Shown in pieces: positions 1 through 12,573 of a stretch of DNA of 64,000 nucleotides. The stretch spans positions 26,337,382 through 26,401,381 of the forward strand of contig NC_081547.1 in NCBI RefSeq assembly GCF_901000735.1, in the 5' to 3' direction. The stretch is from Corylus avellana. Its lineage: Eukaryota > Streptophyta > Magnoliopsida > Fagales > Betulaceae. The notes beneath the pieces are model-generated. The model saw only the letters and a program-made list of their open reading frames with translations. It searched no databases and was not told the DNA's origin. A program made the translations under genes and the position numbers. Each line of letters opens with the position of its first letter. The first letter of the stretch is position 1.

Positions 1-3000
1 CCAATCTTCCTTGCAGGAAAATCTTGTGCAGACTCTTGATTGCTTCGTGCTGTTGAAGAATCTGGATGTGGAGATCTACAAATCAAAATTGCACGTAAAA
101 CACAAATCCCTTCCATTAGGCACAACATGCACGCAATACGCCAGCTAATGCAAAATACAGAGATAAAGAGGAAAAAGAAAAAAGCAGCAAAGAAAGAAAG
201 AAATGGTCAAAACCAGTACAAAGAGAGCCATGGTTCACTTTTGTCAACAAGAAAATAAGATTGCACCAGAAAAAAATGACCCAAAATTGAATACAAACCG
301 TGGAGAGGGTTGTGCTTTAACTTGGCCAGATTGGTACTGCAACGTAGCCTCCAACATTGATTCTGCCATAACCACTCTCTTCTCCATTTCAGCAATTGAA
401 GCAGTGGCCTCTTCATACTTATCCTGCATACAAATAGTTGTGTAGAGGGTTATCGATATGAAAAAGGCACATAAAATAATATCCAGATCTGAATAGTCAA
501 CATTGAAAATTCAGAAGATAGTAGAGTCGCTCCATGTACCAAGCCATCTGGCCTAGTGAAATCATAGAGTGGTGCATCCTTTGACGCATGAATACAAATA
601 TGCAAGGAGCCATGGATACCAAACATACAGGAATAAAAAAAAATTGAAACAGGATGTGCTAACTAATGACCTTGTTTCATAGAGTCAAATTGAATTAAAA
701 ACAAAAGCGAAGAAAATGGGATAGAAATTTTAATTGTCACTCTTCAATTGACAAACTTGAACATTTCTGAGACTTGTTTTAATTCAAGAAATGTAGATGT
801 AGCCCCAAGTATATCTTCTTCATTGGGAGATGCAGCCAGGCTGGTTGAGGGTTTTTGTATGTGCCAAAGTCCAGTCCTCCTTATTTTGCCATGTTCTTCA
901 ACTTCTGAGTACTTCTCACTCAAAGTTGAGAATTTGATTAACGTATTCATGGTTGTCTTATTTCCTCTTCTTCTCCTTTTCTCTTTTTGTTTTCTTTCAT
1001 TGTTTTCAGGGGTATAATAAAACCCTGTATAGTGCACCCTGTTTGGCACCTTTAAGAATTTCTTGGATGCTAAAAAAGAGAGAAAATAAAAAAATAAAAA
1101 ATAAAATAAAAACCTGACGAATAGGGTAGCGTCAAATATCCAAGAACCTGATTCCAAATAAGACGCCCACAGGGTATGACTCTCAATTTTAATATAATGG
1201 CTGAAGAGAACCATTTTGCAAGGCTCCAGAGAATTGGCAAAGAATGATAAAAGGTGACATGATTTTTTTTTTTTTCTCAAAACAAAGACATGTTCATACA
1301 ACTACTAGTATAACCTTTCTTCAACTTGCAAATTAGCTCAACAGAATCTACTGGCATATTCAATATCAGATATATGAGGAACTTCAATTTGCAACAAATT
1401 TTCGCAAAATATAATTCTACAAGAGTGGTATATGATGTAATAACTACCCACCACAACAAAGTGAAATCAAACCAAATGTAGAAAAAGAATTCAAACCTGA
1501 AGCACTTGAGCAGCATATCTCTGTGCTGCTGCATCTTGCTCGGAAAATCTACGAGCATCTTCTGTTACCCTTTGTTCTTGCTCTACCCGCATTAAGACCT
1601 ATAAGATTAGCAAGCAATTTCATAATTACCACTAAAGACCTTAGTTATGAGATTATATCGTCTTATCTAAAGTAAGCACTGAGGAACATGGATGAAAGGT
1701 GAAACCTGAAGCATGGCATTTTCTTGTTCCTGCTTATCGGAGAGGGCCCTTCGAAGTTCAGCAACCTCTTGCTCTAACTGCTCAACCTGCAATTGTATGT
1801 GGAATTTACTTTTGACTAAAGTTTTCAAAGAATCAATAGGAACTTAGCTGTACAAGAAACTGTCAATTTGAACAGAAATATTTTGCATCCTGCATACCAA
1901 CATAAAAACCAACTAGACACCCATACAAGATTGAACCCATGACCTTGCCCTATCAACCCTTACTACTGGAGAGAGGAGATTACATTTTGGCCCAATGACC
2001 ATTGGCTGAAGAAGACTAGTCTTTTAAACAGGTAAAAGTAGAACAGAAAATTCACACCATAATACTTTCAAAATAATTGTGTGAATGAGTTACAGAGGAA
2101 ATGATCAGTGAACCATCCTAGAGCTTCATATTCTTAAAATATCTAAGTATTATATATATATATATATATATATGCACAGTCAAGAGCACAGTAGGAAGAT
2201 GGTATGCTTTGATTTCTATAAAAAACATAACTTCTTAATAGGGAACCGAAGGCCTCTTTAGGGTGCTGAAAAATAGCAAAACCCTAAAATTCTCTAAGGA
2301 ACTAACAAGCCAAAGGCAGTTTTACAATGATAAGATAAGTGTTAACTAAATAGCTGTCATAGACTCATAGCCATTGAAAAGCTGTCAACCTCTAAGAGGA
2401 TAAAAGATACCGTTAAAAGCCCTAGCTATACTAGCACAAACAATACCTCTGTAATATTGCTACACTGCAATAATTGTACCATCGCTACAGTATCTGCGAT
2501 CACTTCTGTAGTGACGGTAGAACAAGCAGTAACTTTTTTTTTGCCCCCAAGATCTTAATCCATCATATATCCAGAGAAGCTAAACCAATTTCTTTTTTTG
2601 ATAAGTAAATAAATTTCATTAAAAAGCACAAAGGTCCAACCCAAGTATATAGCAAGTATACAAGAGAAACATCTAACCAGAAGGAGAAAAAAAAAATAAT
2701 CAAGAAATACACGAAAGCCAGAAAAATGAAAACAATCTAGTGTAGTCGTCCATTGGTAAAAGGTTTTAATTCCACCATTGTCCTCTCGCAGTCTTGTGGC
2801 CTTTAAAACTCCAGTCATATCTTTCTTTCCAGATACACGATATCAGGCAGGACGGTACCAACACTACAACACAATGAGGGCTACCATACTGCCCTTTCCA
2901 ACAGGCAAAGAAGTCTACCACTCGCCTAAGCATAACCCAATGTAACCCAAAAAGACCGAAAATAGAATTTCATAAGGCACCATCAATCTCACAGTAGAGT

Positions 3001-6000
3001 AAGAAGTGACTGATGGATTCTCCGCTCATTTTGCACATTCAACACCAGTCTAACACTATGATATGCCGCTTCCTCATATCATCCTTAGCAAGAATCTTCC
3101 CTAACATGGCTGACAAAGTAAAAAACACCACTCGCAATGGAACATTATTCTGTCAAATACTCCTCCAAGGGAAAGGAGTACTCTCATGGGGAATCAGAAC
3201 CTAATAGAATGATCTAAACAATTTCAATAAAACCAGCATAGAGGTCATAAAGAACCAACTTTCACTACCTATTCTAATAGACCTAAAACCAACTTATTGA
3301 GAATCCTCCAAGAAATATATGCTTATCCCATTTCACATGGTTAAGAAAGTTTTACAACTACCCTGAGATTTCAAGGGAGAAAACAAATAAATTATTAAGT
3401 TAAAAACAAAAGAAGTATTATAATACCAGTTGACAATCACCACAGATTGCCTAAATGAATGGGCCTTTTAATTACTGTGACATAGCTTGGCAATATTTGA
3501 ATCTAAAGATCTATCCCAGCCCCACTCTCTCTATTTACCACTTGAACAAGGCCCAGGGGCACTCATTATCCCATAGTTGCCATTTAAAAGGATGCACTTC
3601 TTCCTAATTACCGATCAGGGTAAGTTTAATCTATATTATAACTGTAAAATAGCAATTGAACATATACTGTATTTAAAAGTTAATTAAGTTTTCCGTTTGG
3701 CTTGTTCAGTAGCTCTCGTGGTTTGATACATGGAGACCCTCTGTCTCCTCTTCTGTTTGTTGTTTTCATGGCATTAAGTAAAATGCTTACTGATATTGTT
3801 GATGGGGGTCTTCTCTCTCTGTGGGAACTAGGCACTCTGATGTGGTAAATATTCACACTTGTTCGTGGACGATACTTTGGTTTTTTTTATGGGGCCAATC
3901 CTGACATCTTTTCTATTTGCATGTTTTATTCTTATGTTTTGAAGTTGTCTCTGGTTTGAAGATTAATCTGGCTAAGTCAGTTTTGGTTCCTATGAGTAAT
4001 GTGGATGGGCTGGTTGGCATTTTGGATTGTGGGGTTTCCTCTTTGCCATTGAAGCAATTTGGGCTTTCGTTGGGGGCCTATTACGAGGTTAAGTCTACTT
4101 GGGATAGTGTTCTTGAAAACATTGAGAGTCAGTTGGCTAGTTGAAAAATGATGTATCTGTCTAAATGTGGTAGGGTTACCCTTACAAAGGTGGTAGGGTT
4201 ACCCTTTTGTGGTGCCTATGGAGAGAAAGAAATGATAGAAGTTTCGAGGATCGAGAGAGAACGTTGGAGGAGTTCAAGTCCTTCTATTCTCTTTATACTT
4301 GGACAGCTATGTTTTTAACTTCCTTAGTTATTAGTTTTAGCAATTTTCTTGTATGATTTTCTCCTCCTAGTTAGGCGTTTCTCCTATATACTTCCTATGT
4401 ACCTGGGTTTCGCTTTGTGCTTTTAATGATATTTCAATAACTTATAAAAATAATTAATTAATTATTTATTTATTTTATTTAAGTTTTTCATAAACATGCA
4501 TCGAGGAAGCTCAGCATACTAACTGATAAAAAGGCAGATATACATAACAATAAACAACAACCAGAATAATTGCTATATGTTATGGTATTCCAGATATACC
4601 CTGGCACTCAATTGCCGCCGATTATCCTGCTTGACCATCTCCATCAAAGCTGTCTCCAATTCCTCAGCTCTGAAAAAAGCAGAAGAAGCCAGAATATCAA
4701 TTATGTATTAATGAAAAGAAGTACTGGTGACTTTCTAAAGAACAGTATTGCATGACTGAAATTATGGTAGCTGCTAAATCATACTTCGGAGACTAGATGA
4801 CATTTTCAACATTTCCACAAGACCACTACCAGGAGGCACCCCAAGAAAAAAGAACCAAAAACAATTAAAAGTAAACATAAGAAGAAACAGCTATGGTGAC
4901 CTTGAAACAGCTAAATCAAATTTCAGATACACAAGAATCCTCCAATCAATCTCTAAGAGGATTTCATGCAACAGTGGGTGTGACACGGTGCTTAACACAT
5001 ATTGTTTTATTTATTGAATGGGGAAAGAATAAGGAGACCTAGAGGAAGAGGAATACAAAATTGTTGATTAAAAGGGAAAAAGAATACATCAAAAACAAGG
5101 ATAGCTAAAGGAGATCTCCTAAGAAGAGGATGAGAAAAAACTACAACACATTGGGAGGCAAACAAATAAACAAGGAAGGCCAAGAAGTAACTCACATCCA
5201 CCATAGAGTAAAAGCATTTCTAGTAAAATGCTCCACCTTAGAAGCTCCTCTGTTAGCTATAATTTGAATAGAGATTTTCCTATTCAATGAATCCAAGAGA
5301 GGGAGCAAAGAATGTGTCTTAAAGAGTCCTAAGTAATGGAAAAAAATAGTGTTAAGGAGCAGGTGACAACGGAAACTCAGATTACTAAAATGTTGGAGTT
5401 TCCTTCCACTACATAAACGAAACAATGTTGCCCTTCAAACTCCCAGAAAACCAAAGTGCAGTGCACGATGACCACCTGTTCTTAATAAAGCAAAGATTAA
5501 GGGCAATTATAGTTTCTTTACATACACCCAGTCCTTGAGTGGACATAATTTATGATAGCAACACCCCTCCCCCCCAAAAACAAAGATTGAGACAATGAAC
5601 ATTTAATTTGAGATGACTGTTAGGTGTGGAATTTGAAGGGGAATATGTAATACCAAATTTCAAACCAATGACTGAATTAGCACTTGTCGAACACTTTCCA
5701 AGTAACATTGAGTTGTCATGCTTAAAGTATACATGGGTGCATGGGTTATCCAACAGGTAATCAAGTCACTATCATCATAAAGCAGCTTCACTTGGAGGAC
5801 CCAGACTGTGATGTTGGCAGCCGAGAGAGAGAAAAGGGAGTCCAATTATAAGTTAGAAAACTGTGCATCCAAAAGAAAATATTAACCTGAGTACAGCCGA
5901 TCTTTTCTCCTCCAGCAATTTGCACAATTCAACCTTCAACCACATCACCTGCATGTAGTTCATATGTTGAACTCAATTATATTCTGAGGAAGCAACTCTA

Positions 6001-9000
6001 ATGTATAATCTACTAACAATTTCAAAAAGGTTGAATTGCTTCAACTCATATTTATACACTGAAATAAAAGGAATATAAAACACATCAAACATCCTTCCGA
6101 AGCTTTCTACCTTGAGAACCGCAACAAAGTGGACCCAAATCTATTTTTTTTTTTAAATAATGTTACGCATATCAAAAAGTGCAAAGGGGTGCAACCCTAA
6201 TTACACAAAAAGTACACAACAGAATGCCTAAAAAACAGGAAAGAGAGAGAGAGAGAGAGAGAAACCCCAAAAAGAGAAACGCCAAGGCACCCACAACAGA
6301 ACCCTAAACCCTCAACATAATCCTGCCTTTACCCCAGCTAGAGCCACTGCCTCTAGCATCAAAGTTAAGGAGCATTCCAAATTTTTAAGCTCCCTTGTCC
6401 CAGAGGACTGAAAAGGATGGAGACTGTAAGAAGAAGACCAACCTGGCAAAAATTGGGAGATCACCGGCCTAAGCGGAATTAGAGGGATACCCTCTAGTGC
6501 CAGACGAAACCACCAAGACCGTAGGCAGCCCGTATTTCCCCTCCGCCACACAAAGCTTAGACGACCCATCAAAATCAAAACCCACAGGAAGGCCAACCTC
6601 CCTCAACCCATATTGGCCTTAAACTTAAGGTGATAAAACTTCCCTGGCTTAGATGAAGGGCCAAAACCAGCAGGAGTCAAATCTTTTTTTGACAAATCCT
6701 AAAATAGCATAACATTTAATCTCCATTTCTCTTCCTCTTTCCGTCACCTTCCGCAATTCATATTCAACAAAAATCAATTCCCCTCCTAAAAGTTTGGTAT
6801 AATGATCAATATGCCTCGTCTGACATATGCTAATTTGAGGCATGCTTCATGATTTATTACATTGATGAAAAATATCCCATTTTAAAAAATATCCTTCCTT
6901 GACTTACTACCTACTTGAATGATTCCTTCCATAAAATATTTAACTGCGTATCAACACATATGGGCCTTTTGTTTTTAAGTTTTTATTACTATTTCTTGAA
7001 TGAAAATGAAAAGAAAAAAAGGAATAAGCAAAGTTAACGAAATGATTATGCAAAAAGAAGACACAAATGACCTGCTCTTGAAGATCTTTGACCGAATCAA
7101 CCTCCAAATCCCCATTTAGGCTAATGAGAATTTCATCTGTATTCGTGGACCCAGACTCCGAACGAGATAAACAACCATTTGTTTGTGTATCGGCCGATCG
7201 TTCTGTTTTATTGGCTTCTATTATCATTGATTTAGGATCATGCTTAAAACCATACAGTTTAGATGCCAGCCCCTGAGAATCCCTCCAAGCTCGAAGCCCC
7301 TTTGATCTTTCCTCAAGTGCAGATATTACAGCTGGCCGGTGTTTACTTCTCAACTCTTGTAATCGGGCTTCATTTACATTTTGGTAACCCATGCAAGCAG
7401 TCAGTACAAGTTGACTGCTATCAAATGTTGATCCCGCCAGTGACTGCAGCAAAGTAACTGCATCTCCAGCATCCTTAGATGTAACCAATGCCGGGCCTAT
7501 ATGAAACTGAGCCAAATTAGTTTCACAAAGTAAAACAGTGTACATGGCACTATATTCATATTAGTTGTACTGCAATAACAATATCACAGAATTCAAAAAA
7601 TCCTATTTTTTTACCCAGTACCATATAACTCCATCAAAGCAAGTGCTGTTCTAAATAGCATGACGCGATTTCCTTCAAAAAGAAGCACATCCCAGACTCG
7701 AAGAACTGGAGTAAGGAGAAATCCATCAGATTATAAGTAAGCATTAACAGGCAACTACCCAATTGAGCCAATTCCAATTATGAGGATCAACACAAATAAG
7801 CTTTAATATTAACAAGATACAACATAAAACCTGACCACTTTCCCATGGAAGCATGTTCATAAAAATGGAAAGGAACCACGGCCCGGTAACCCAAGCCACC
7901 TGCACTCCCAGGTAATCTAGATGATTGACTGCAATAGATGTAAAGGTGACATAAGAAACCTACCCAAAAAGCTTCGTACAAATGGAAAACTTGGAAAACT
8001 GCAAAGATGACATATGCCAACAAAATACAAACCTAATTTAGGAAATCTCTCGCGCACCAACTCCTCAAAAACAAGCTGGTCAACCTGAAAAAACACAAGA
8101 GCCTATCAATTAAGAAAAGCACTACCCATCTGCAGCAGTTAAAAAGTTTCCTCAACTTCATTGCTATAGCTCATTCGAGAAGAGCAAAAACACAGAAACC
8201 AAGCAAACAACAAGTATAGAATACCTGAGACTCTATCATTTCCTCTGAGTAATAGCCATCAAAATAGTCATCAATAATGCCCATCAAAGCCCTGAAAATT
8301 TTTACCTCTATTAATAAGGGCTTATGGCCAATGAAACTGAAAAGGTGAAAATATAACGTTATGCTGAACAAATGTAGAACAGCTAGGCATGTACTCTTCC
8401 AGGAGAGAATGCTACTTAAATACAGAGACAATAACATTAATCATGTTTCCTGTGTGCAAGCGAGGGAGTACATATTTGGGAAAGATTGTATCAAAAAAAT
8501 TCAGACCTACCAAAAAGCATTTTCTTCAGGCATCAAAAGTAGTAATAAGCCAGCAAAGAAGTTCATGGCCTGCATGTAGATTAATCCAAGAAGCTAAACA
8601 TCAGATAGAAAGTTATCTTGAGTTGTATGTTAAACAGAATGAACTTAGCAGCAGAACCAAAACAGAATTTATCTGTATGGAGAGCGGTATGCAAAAGCCT
8701 ATTGTCACATGGCAATCCGCCTAAAATATTTGAAATGAAATGTTAGGAAAATTCCAACTCAATACAACCATCTCCAATTTGATATGCAAATATAGTTTGA
8801 ATGGAACTAGAACATCTCATCATTTATAAATCCAATGAGTGGCTAATGGTTAATACTGTCTCTAAAGGAAACCTGCGACAAATCAATAATCAATAATCGC
8901 GACTCTTAGCAAAGGTTCGTTCAAAAAGCTGTTACTTTTAACTTCTAAGTAAATGATTTGATAGCTGAATGTACTTTCAGTTTTTACTTCCCTGAAGTTT

Positions 9001-12000
9001 TCCCAGAACCAATCATAAATTGTGGCTCAAAGTCTTGGAAACTTCCCTCTGCTGTGTTTCAAGAGTAGAAATGCTTTGTAAAGAGCTAGGCTCTTGTTTT
9101 GGTTTTTTGTTTATTATCTCCCAAGCTCAACTGAGTCTCTATCTGTTCTTGGTGTTCTATTTTCCAGGGTTTCCCAGTTGCTCTTGTACTATTTCTTTGT
9201 TTTCTCTTCTAATAAATTTTGTAAGTAACAACAAATTAACACAAGTGGAGTCATATGGGCTTCAGGGATCAAGGATCTAAAGGTCACAGAACCATTCAGT
9301 TGTCAATTTGTCACCATGAATACAGAACTGTTAAGCTCATTGTGCTGGATTGAGTGCTTTAAGTACAAACTATGTCGCAGATGGCCAAAAGTTAATCTGT
9401 CGCATAAATTGTGAAAATATGCTGCATAAATTGTGAATGTCATCCTGAGATTTCCATGAGAGTTGTGGTGTTCTTAAAACACTGCAACCACAAGCAAATA
9501 CCTGGCAGTACCCAACAGATGGATTATGTCTAGCATAAGCTGTAAGTAAGCGCCTCAAAGCATTTCTACCATCCTCATCAAGAGCAGGATGGCCCGGAAA
9601 TGTTCGAGGCAAATCCTGCACAGAAAACCAATGTCAATAAGTTGAAAACTTGGATTAATTATATACAAATACAATTAGCAACACAAATAAAGCTATAGGA
9701 ACACTAAGGTTGAATGGTCATGGGATGCAAAGACCTTCTCAATCTGCCCTTTCCATTTCTCTGGCACACATACAGAATCTGTAGTTAAGCCCTCACTACT
9801 GTTGTCCAACTGTGTGCTGTTTTGTTCTGTGTTATTGCCAGAAATACTTTCTGGAGCTAGCAGATCCTGGTAATACTTCTCAACACGACGTGATCTCACA
9901 CCCACAAAAGCTTGCCAAAGCTGAAATTTTGAGCATAATGTGATTACATAGCATAGTCACCAAGAAATAAACTTAACTATGGGGGGGAAGGGGGGTTGGG
10001 GGAAACCTCAAGAGAGTATTTGTACCTCTCCCCTGAGAGCCATAGGCACCCCACCACGAACAAGGACTTCTAACTCTTCTTTCCAAGGACCCAAAGATTC
10101 TGGAGGAACCACATCACCAGTAACATGGGCACTGATGGTATCACTTGGAGGAACATCTTGAGTGGGATCAGACCTCTCTGCATCATAAAATTCATCCTCG
10201 GAATCCTCCTCAGATACTCCTTTAGAGGATCTAGCCTCTTCAAAAGGAAGCAGCTTTCCAGTTTCAGCACCTTGATCATCTTTTGATAAATTGTTTTTCT
10301 TCTTTACACGAATGCTCATCATATCTTCAATGGCACGAAGGGATGGTCTGATCTCAGTCCATATTTGGAGCTTATGAGTTTTTGTCTCCTTAGCTGCAGG
10401 TACCTCCTCCTTTCTGACACCATTTTCAGCTGAATCATTGGAACCAAGCTTCCAACCACTTAAATCGCCTCCTTCAACAACTTTCTCCGATTTAGCATCC
10501 GGTTCTTGCTCTGAAGCTCCAGCATGAAGGCTCTTCTCATCTTCTTCTACTGATAATAGATTTACAGGCAGTTGCGCTGACTCTGCCTGCCGTTCCAGGA
10601 AAAAATTCCACCTATCAGATCTTTCCTCCTCTTCTTCCTGAAATGACCAGTTATATAAAATAAGATCACGTTTTTTACATTGTCTCTCTTCAAACTCTGT
10701 TTGGTTGCTGAAAAATATGAGCGGAAGAATAAAAAGTTAAATTTCAAGTTTTTCATTAATTTGGACGAGCCAAAGGAAAACTTCACTAGGCCTAATTCAT
10801 ATTTTTGACTCTAGCTTTTAATTTCAAAAAATCAAAAAAAAAAAAAAAAGCACATGAATTATGGAATCCGTTTTTTCTTTTTTTCTCAGCAACCAAAAAA
10901 AGAGTGTTAAGACTTAAGACTAGAAAGAAGAGCCAGAAGTAGAAAAAGACCTTGTATATATTAGCATATTCACGGTATCTCTGTACATGCTGAGGTCTCA
11001 CAGCAAACCCATAGGCATCCCTGTCCAATACCAATTCTATTAAATTCCCAAATCCAAATAAATCTTGCATTCATTACAAGACTCCACAATCAAACACCAA
11101 GCAAGTTCTAGATCACAAACAACTCGATAGATCAGAGATCAGGATCCTCTAAAAGTTATTAGAGTAACTCCACCGTAGAATTCTTGAAATTCTAGCCATT
11201 AATTTTACATTAAATGGTTAAGATTTTGTCACCTCAACATTTAACATTACATGAGATATAATGAATTAAATAGAAATTTAAAATCTTCTGAATATAAGAA
11301 ATGCTGAAGTGGAAAAATCTAAACCATTTAATTTAAAACTAATGGTTAAAATTTGAAGAACTTCATGGAAGAGTTACTCTAGGAACCCTAAGAATTCTAG
11401 AAGATCCAACTGGAATCCAAACAGCTCAAAAGCAAGTCCATTGCAATATACTCAGTTGCAAACTAGGAACAATGAAATGCCGAGCACAATCACAACTCAA
11501 ATTACCTGCAATCGGCCTCCAAAGATCGCTGACTCAGACTAGAGAACAACATATTCCACAACTTCCCATAGCGCTCGGCATTGCCTCAGCGCAATCCAAA
11601 TTAACTCAAAAACCATAACCACATTTCAACTATCCATCTAATCCGCGTAAACAAACGAAAATTAAGCAAACCCTAAACTAATCCAAGCAACTTTACACAC
11701 AATTGAAAGCAAGATTACTCATAAAACCCGATAGTCTATAAAGAACTCACTGAAATTCACATACATTAGAACAGCAAATCAAATTATAAACAAAAACGAA
11801 CTTTCACTCATCAGCATCCAATACGATCGGGACTCATTTGCCGTTAAATTTTGACAAACATACGAAGTATCTAACTATATGGACCGAAATTTGTTGGATC
11901 AGAGAGTGGAAAGACCTAAGGAAGTGAGAATTAGTTACGCGGGAATCGGGACGCGTGGAGGGAGGAGAGATGGGGTGGTATGAAGTTAGCGTACCTCTTG

Positions 12001-12047
12001 TGGTCGAAGGTGATGACAGCGGGGTTGAGGGCTTTGGTGGCCTTCAT
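1..12047 (-). CDS. TBC-domain Rab GTPase-activating protein (C-terminus cut by window edge)
   Basis: A Rab-GAP that should speed GTP hydrolysis by Rab/Ypt GTPases in membrane traffic. Exons, in transcript order: 11995-12047, 10951-11020, 10026-10637, 9735-9920, 9502-9615, 8511-8569, 8225-8291, 8033-8084, 7836-7928, 7622-7705, 7072-7496, 5887-5948, 4600-4669, 1706-1786, 1497-1598, 299-423, <1-75. All introns are GT..AG and phases join without a break, giving 776 residues so far. The start MKATKALNPAVITFDHKR leads into DAYGFAVRPQHVQRYREYAN, typical of the plant family. An acidic linker (about 60-230) precedes the TBC domain (about 235-450). Both catalytic fingers are present: the IxxDxxR arginine is R311 (IEKDLPR) and the YxQ glutamine is Q345 (GYCQ). 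From about residue 605 the protein is charged coiled coil rich in E, Q and K. The family is normally slightly longer, so only the tail is missing. The exon model is my inference from splice signals and frame. Confidence 0.93.
1895..2010 (-). repeat. Possible SINE-like remnant in Rab-GAP intron
   Basis: Read on the minus strand, this stretch contains GGGTTCAATCTTG, which resembles a pol III B box, downstream of a segment like those common in plant short interspersed repeats. No target-site duplication was found, so the assignment is weak. Confidence 0.3.
2149..2174. repeat. (TA)n microsatellite
   Basis: About 13 TA units in the 2.8-kb intron (1787-4599) of the Rab-GAP gene. Confidence 0.9.
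2585..3240 (-). mobile_element. LINE retrotransposon 3' fragment, dead
   Basis: Minus-strand translation gives the C-terminal region of plant LINE polyproteins in broken frames: MLGKILAKDDMRKR, then IIVLDWCxMCK (the zinc-binding C..C..H region) and a tail ending in a stretch like WTFVLFNEIYLLIKK. The 3' end (near 2590) has the usual LINE tail. Stops and frameshifts make it inactive. Both ends are approximate. Confidence 0.75.
3690..4445 (+). mobile_element. LINE reverse transcriptase fragment, internally deleted
   Basis: Plus-strand frames encode RT motifs: RGLIHGDPLSPLLF, then LFVDDTL (the catalytic FxDD block), then GLKINLAKSVLVPM and LPLKQFGLSLGAYY. At about 4170-4200 the sequence GGTAGGGTTACCCTT occurs twice, and the second copy joins directly to the LINE terminal region (WRERNDRSFEDRERTLEEF), so the segment between is deleted. 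It ends in the usual LINE 3' tail. Frameshifts make it dead. It points away from the LINE fragment at 2585-3240, so their truncated 5' sides face each other. Confidence 0.8.
6130..6640 (-). repeat. Possible retroelement-derived segment
   Basis: Lies in the Rab-GAP intron 5949-7071. It has a 94-codon minus-strand frame (6312-6596), a T-rich right-to-left end near 6140 and a (GA)n tract at 6241-6263. It is GC-richer than the surrounding intron and codes in more than one broken frame, which suggests a decayed retroelement. I do not recognise a specific domain. Confidence 0.35.
9981..10002 (+). other. G-run cluster next to Rab-GAP exon 3
   Basis: Runs of 7, 6 and 5 G separated by AA and TT, about 25 bases beyond the exon 3 donor. 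The G-rich strand is the non-transcript strand, so the pre-mRNA is C-rich here. It could form a quadruplex in DNA. Confidence 0.5.
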
Positions 12048-12300
12048 TGGCGGGTGAGTAGATTGGATCGGTTTGATTGGCGAAGCGGAGATTCAGTTCT
12101 TAGTTAGATTTTGTGGGAGATCTCGCTGCTGCTCCTTGATTTTCTGAAACTGAATTTTCAGAAGACACAGAGTACTGAGAGTCTGTGTGATGGAGTTGTG
12201 AACTTCTGAACTCTGTGTGTGTTTGTGTTTGTGTGTGTGTGAGAGAGAGAGAGAGAGAAATGGAGGGGCACATGCAAAAGGCTAAAGAAATTTCCGAGAT
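12048..12300 (-). promoter_or_regulatory. Rab-GAP 5' leader and promoter-proximal region
   Basis: Sequence directly upstream of the Rab-GAP start codon. It contains a (GT)n-(GA)n tract at 12213-12259, read as a CT/CA-rich tract in the transcript. Such pyrimidine-rich leaders are common near plant transcription starts. No TATA box could be assigned with confidence. Confidence 0.45.
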
Positions 12301-12538
12301 TACCGTTCACGTTATTATTACATGTGCTGTTTTCTTAGCACGGAGTTCGAAGACTGAAAATTTAATTATAGGAGTGAAAAATTAAAATTAATAATTTTAT
12401 TTTATTTTATTTTATTAATTTATTTTTATTTTTTTACCGGCTATGTAGTGTTTTTTATTTTGAAATAATTTATATCTGGTTCTTTAAGTTTTCTTCCCTT
12501 TGAATTTAAGTTTTCTCAAGTCTTCACTCCTATTTATC

Positions 12539-12573
<35 letters not shown>

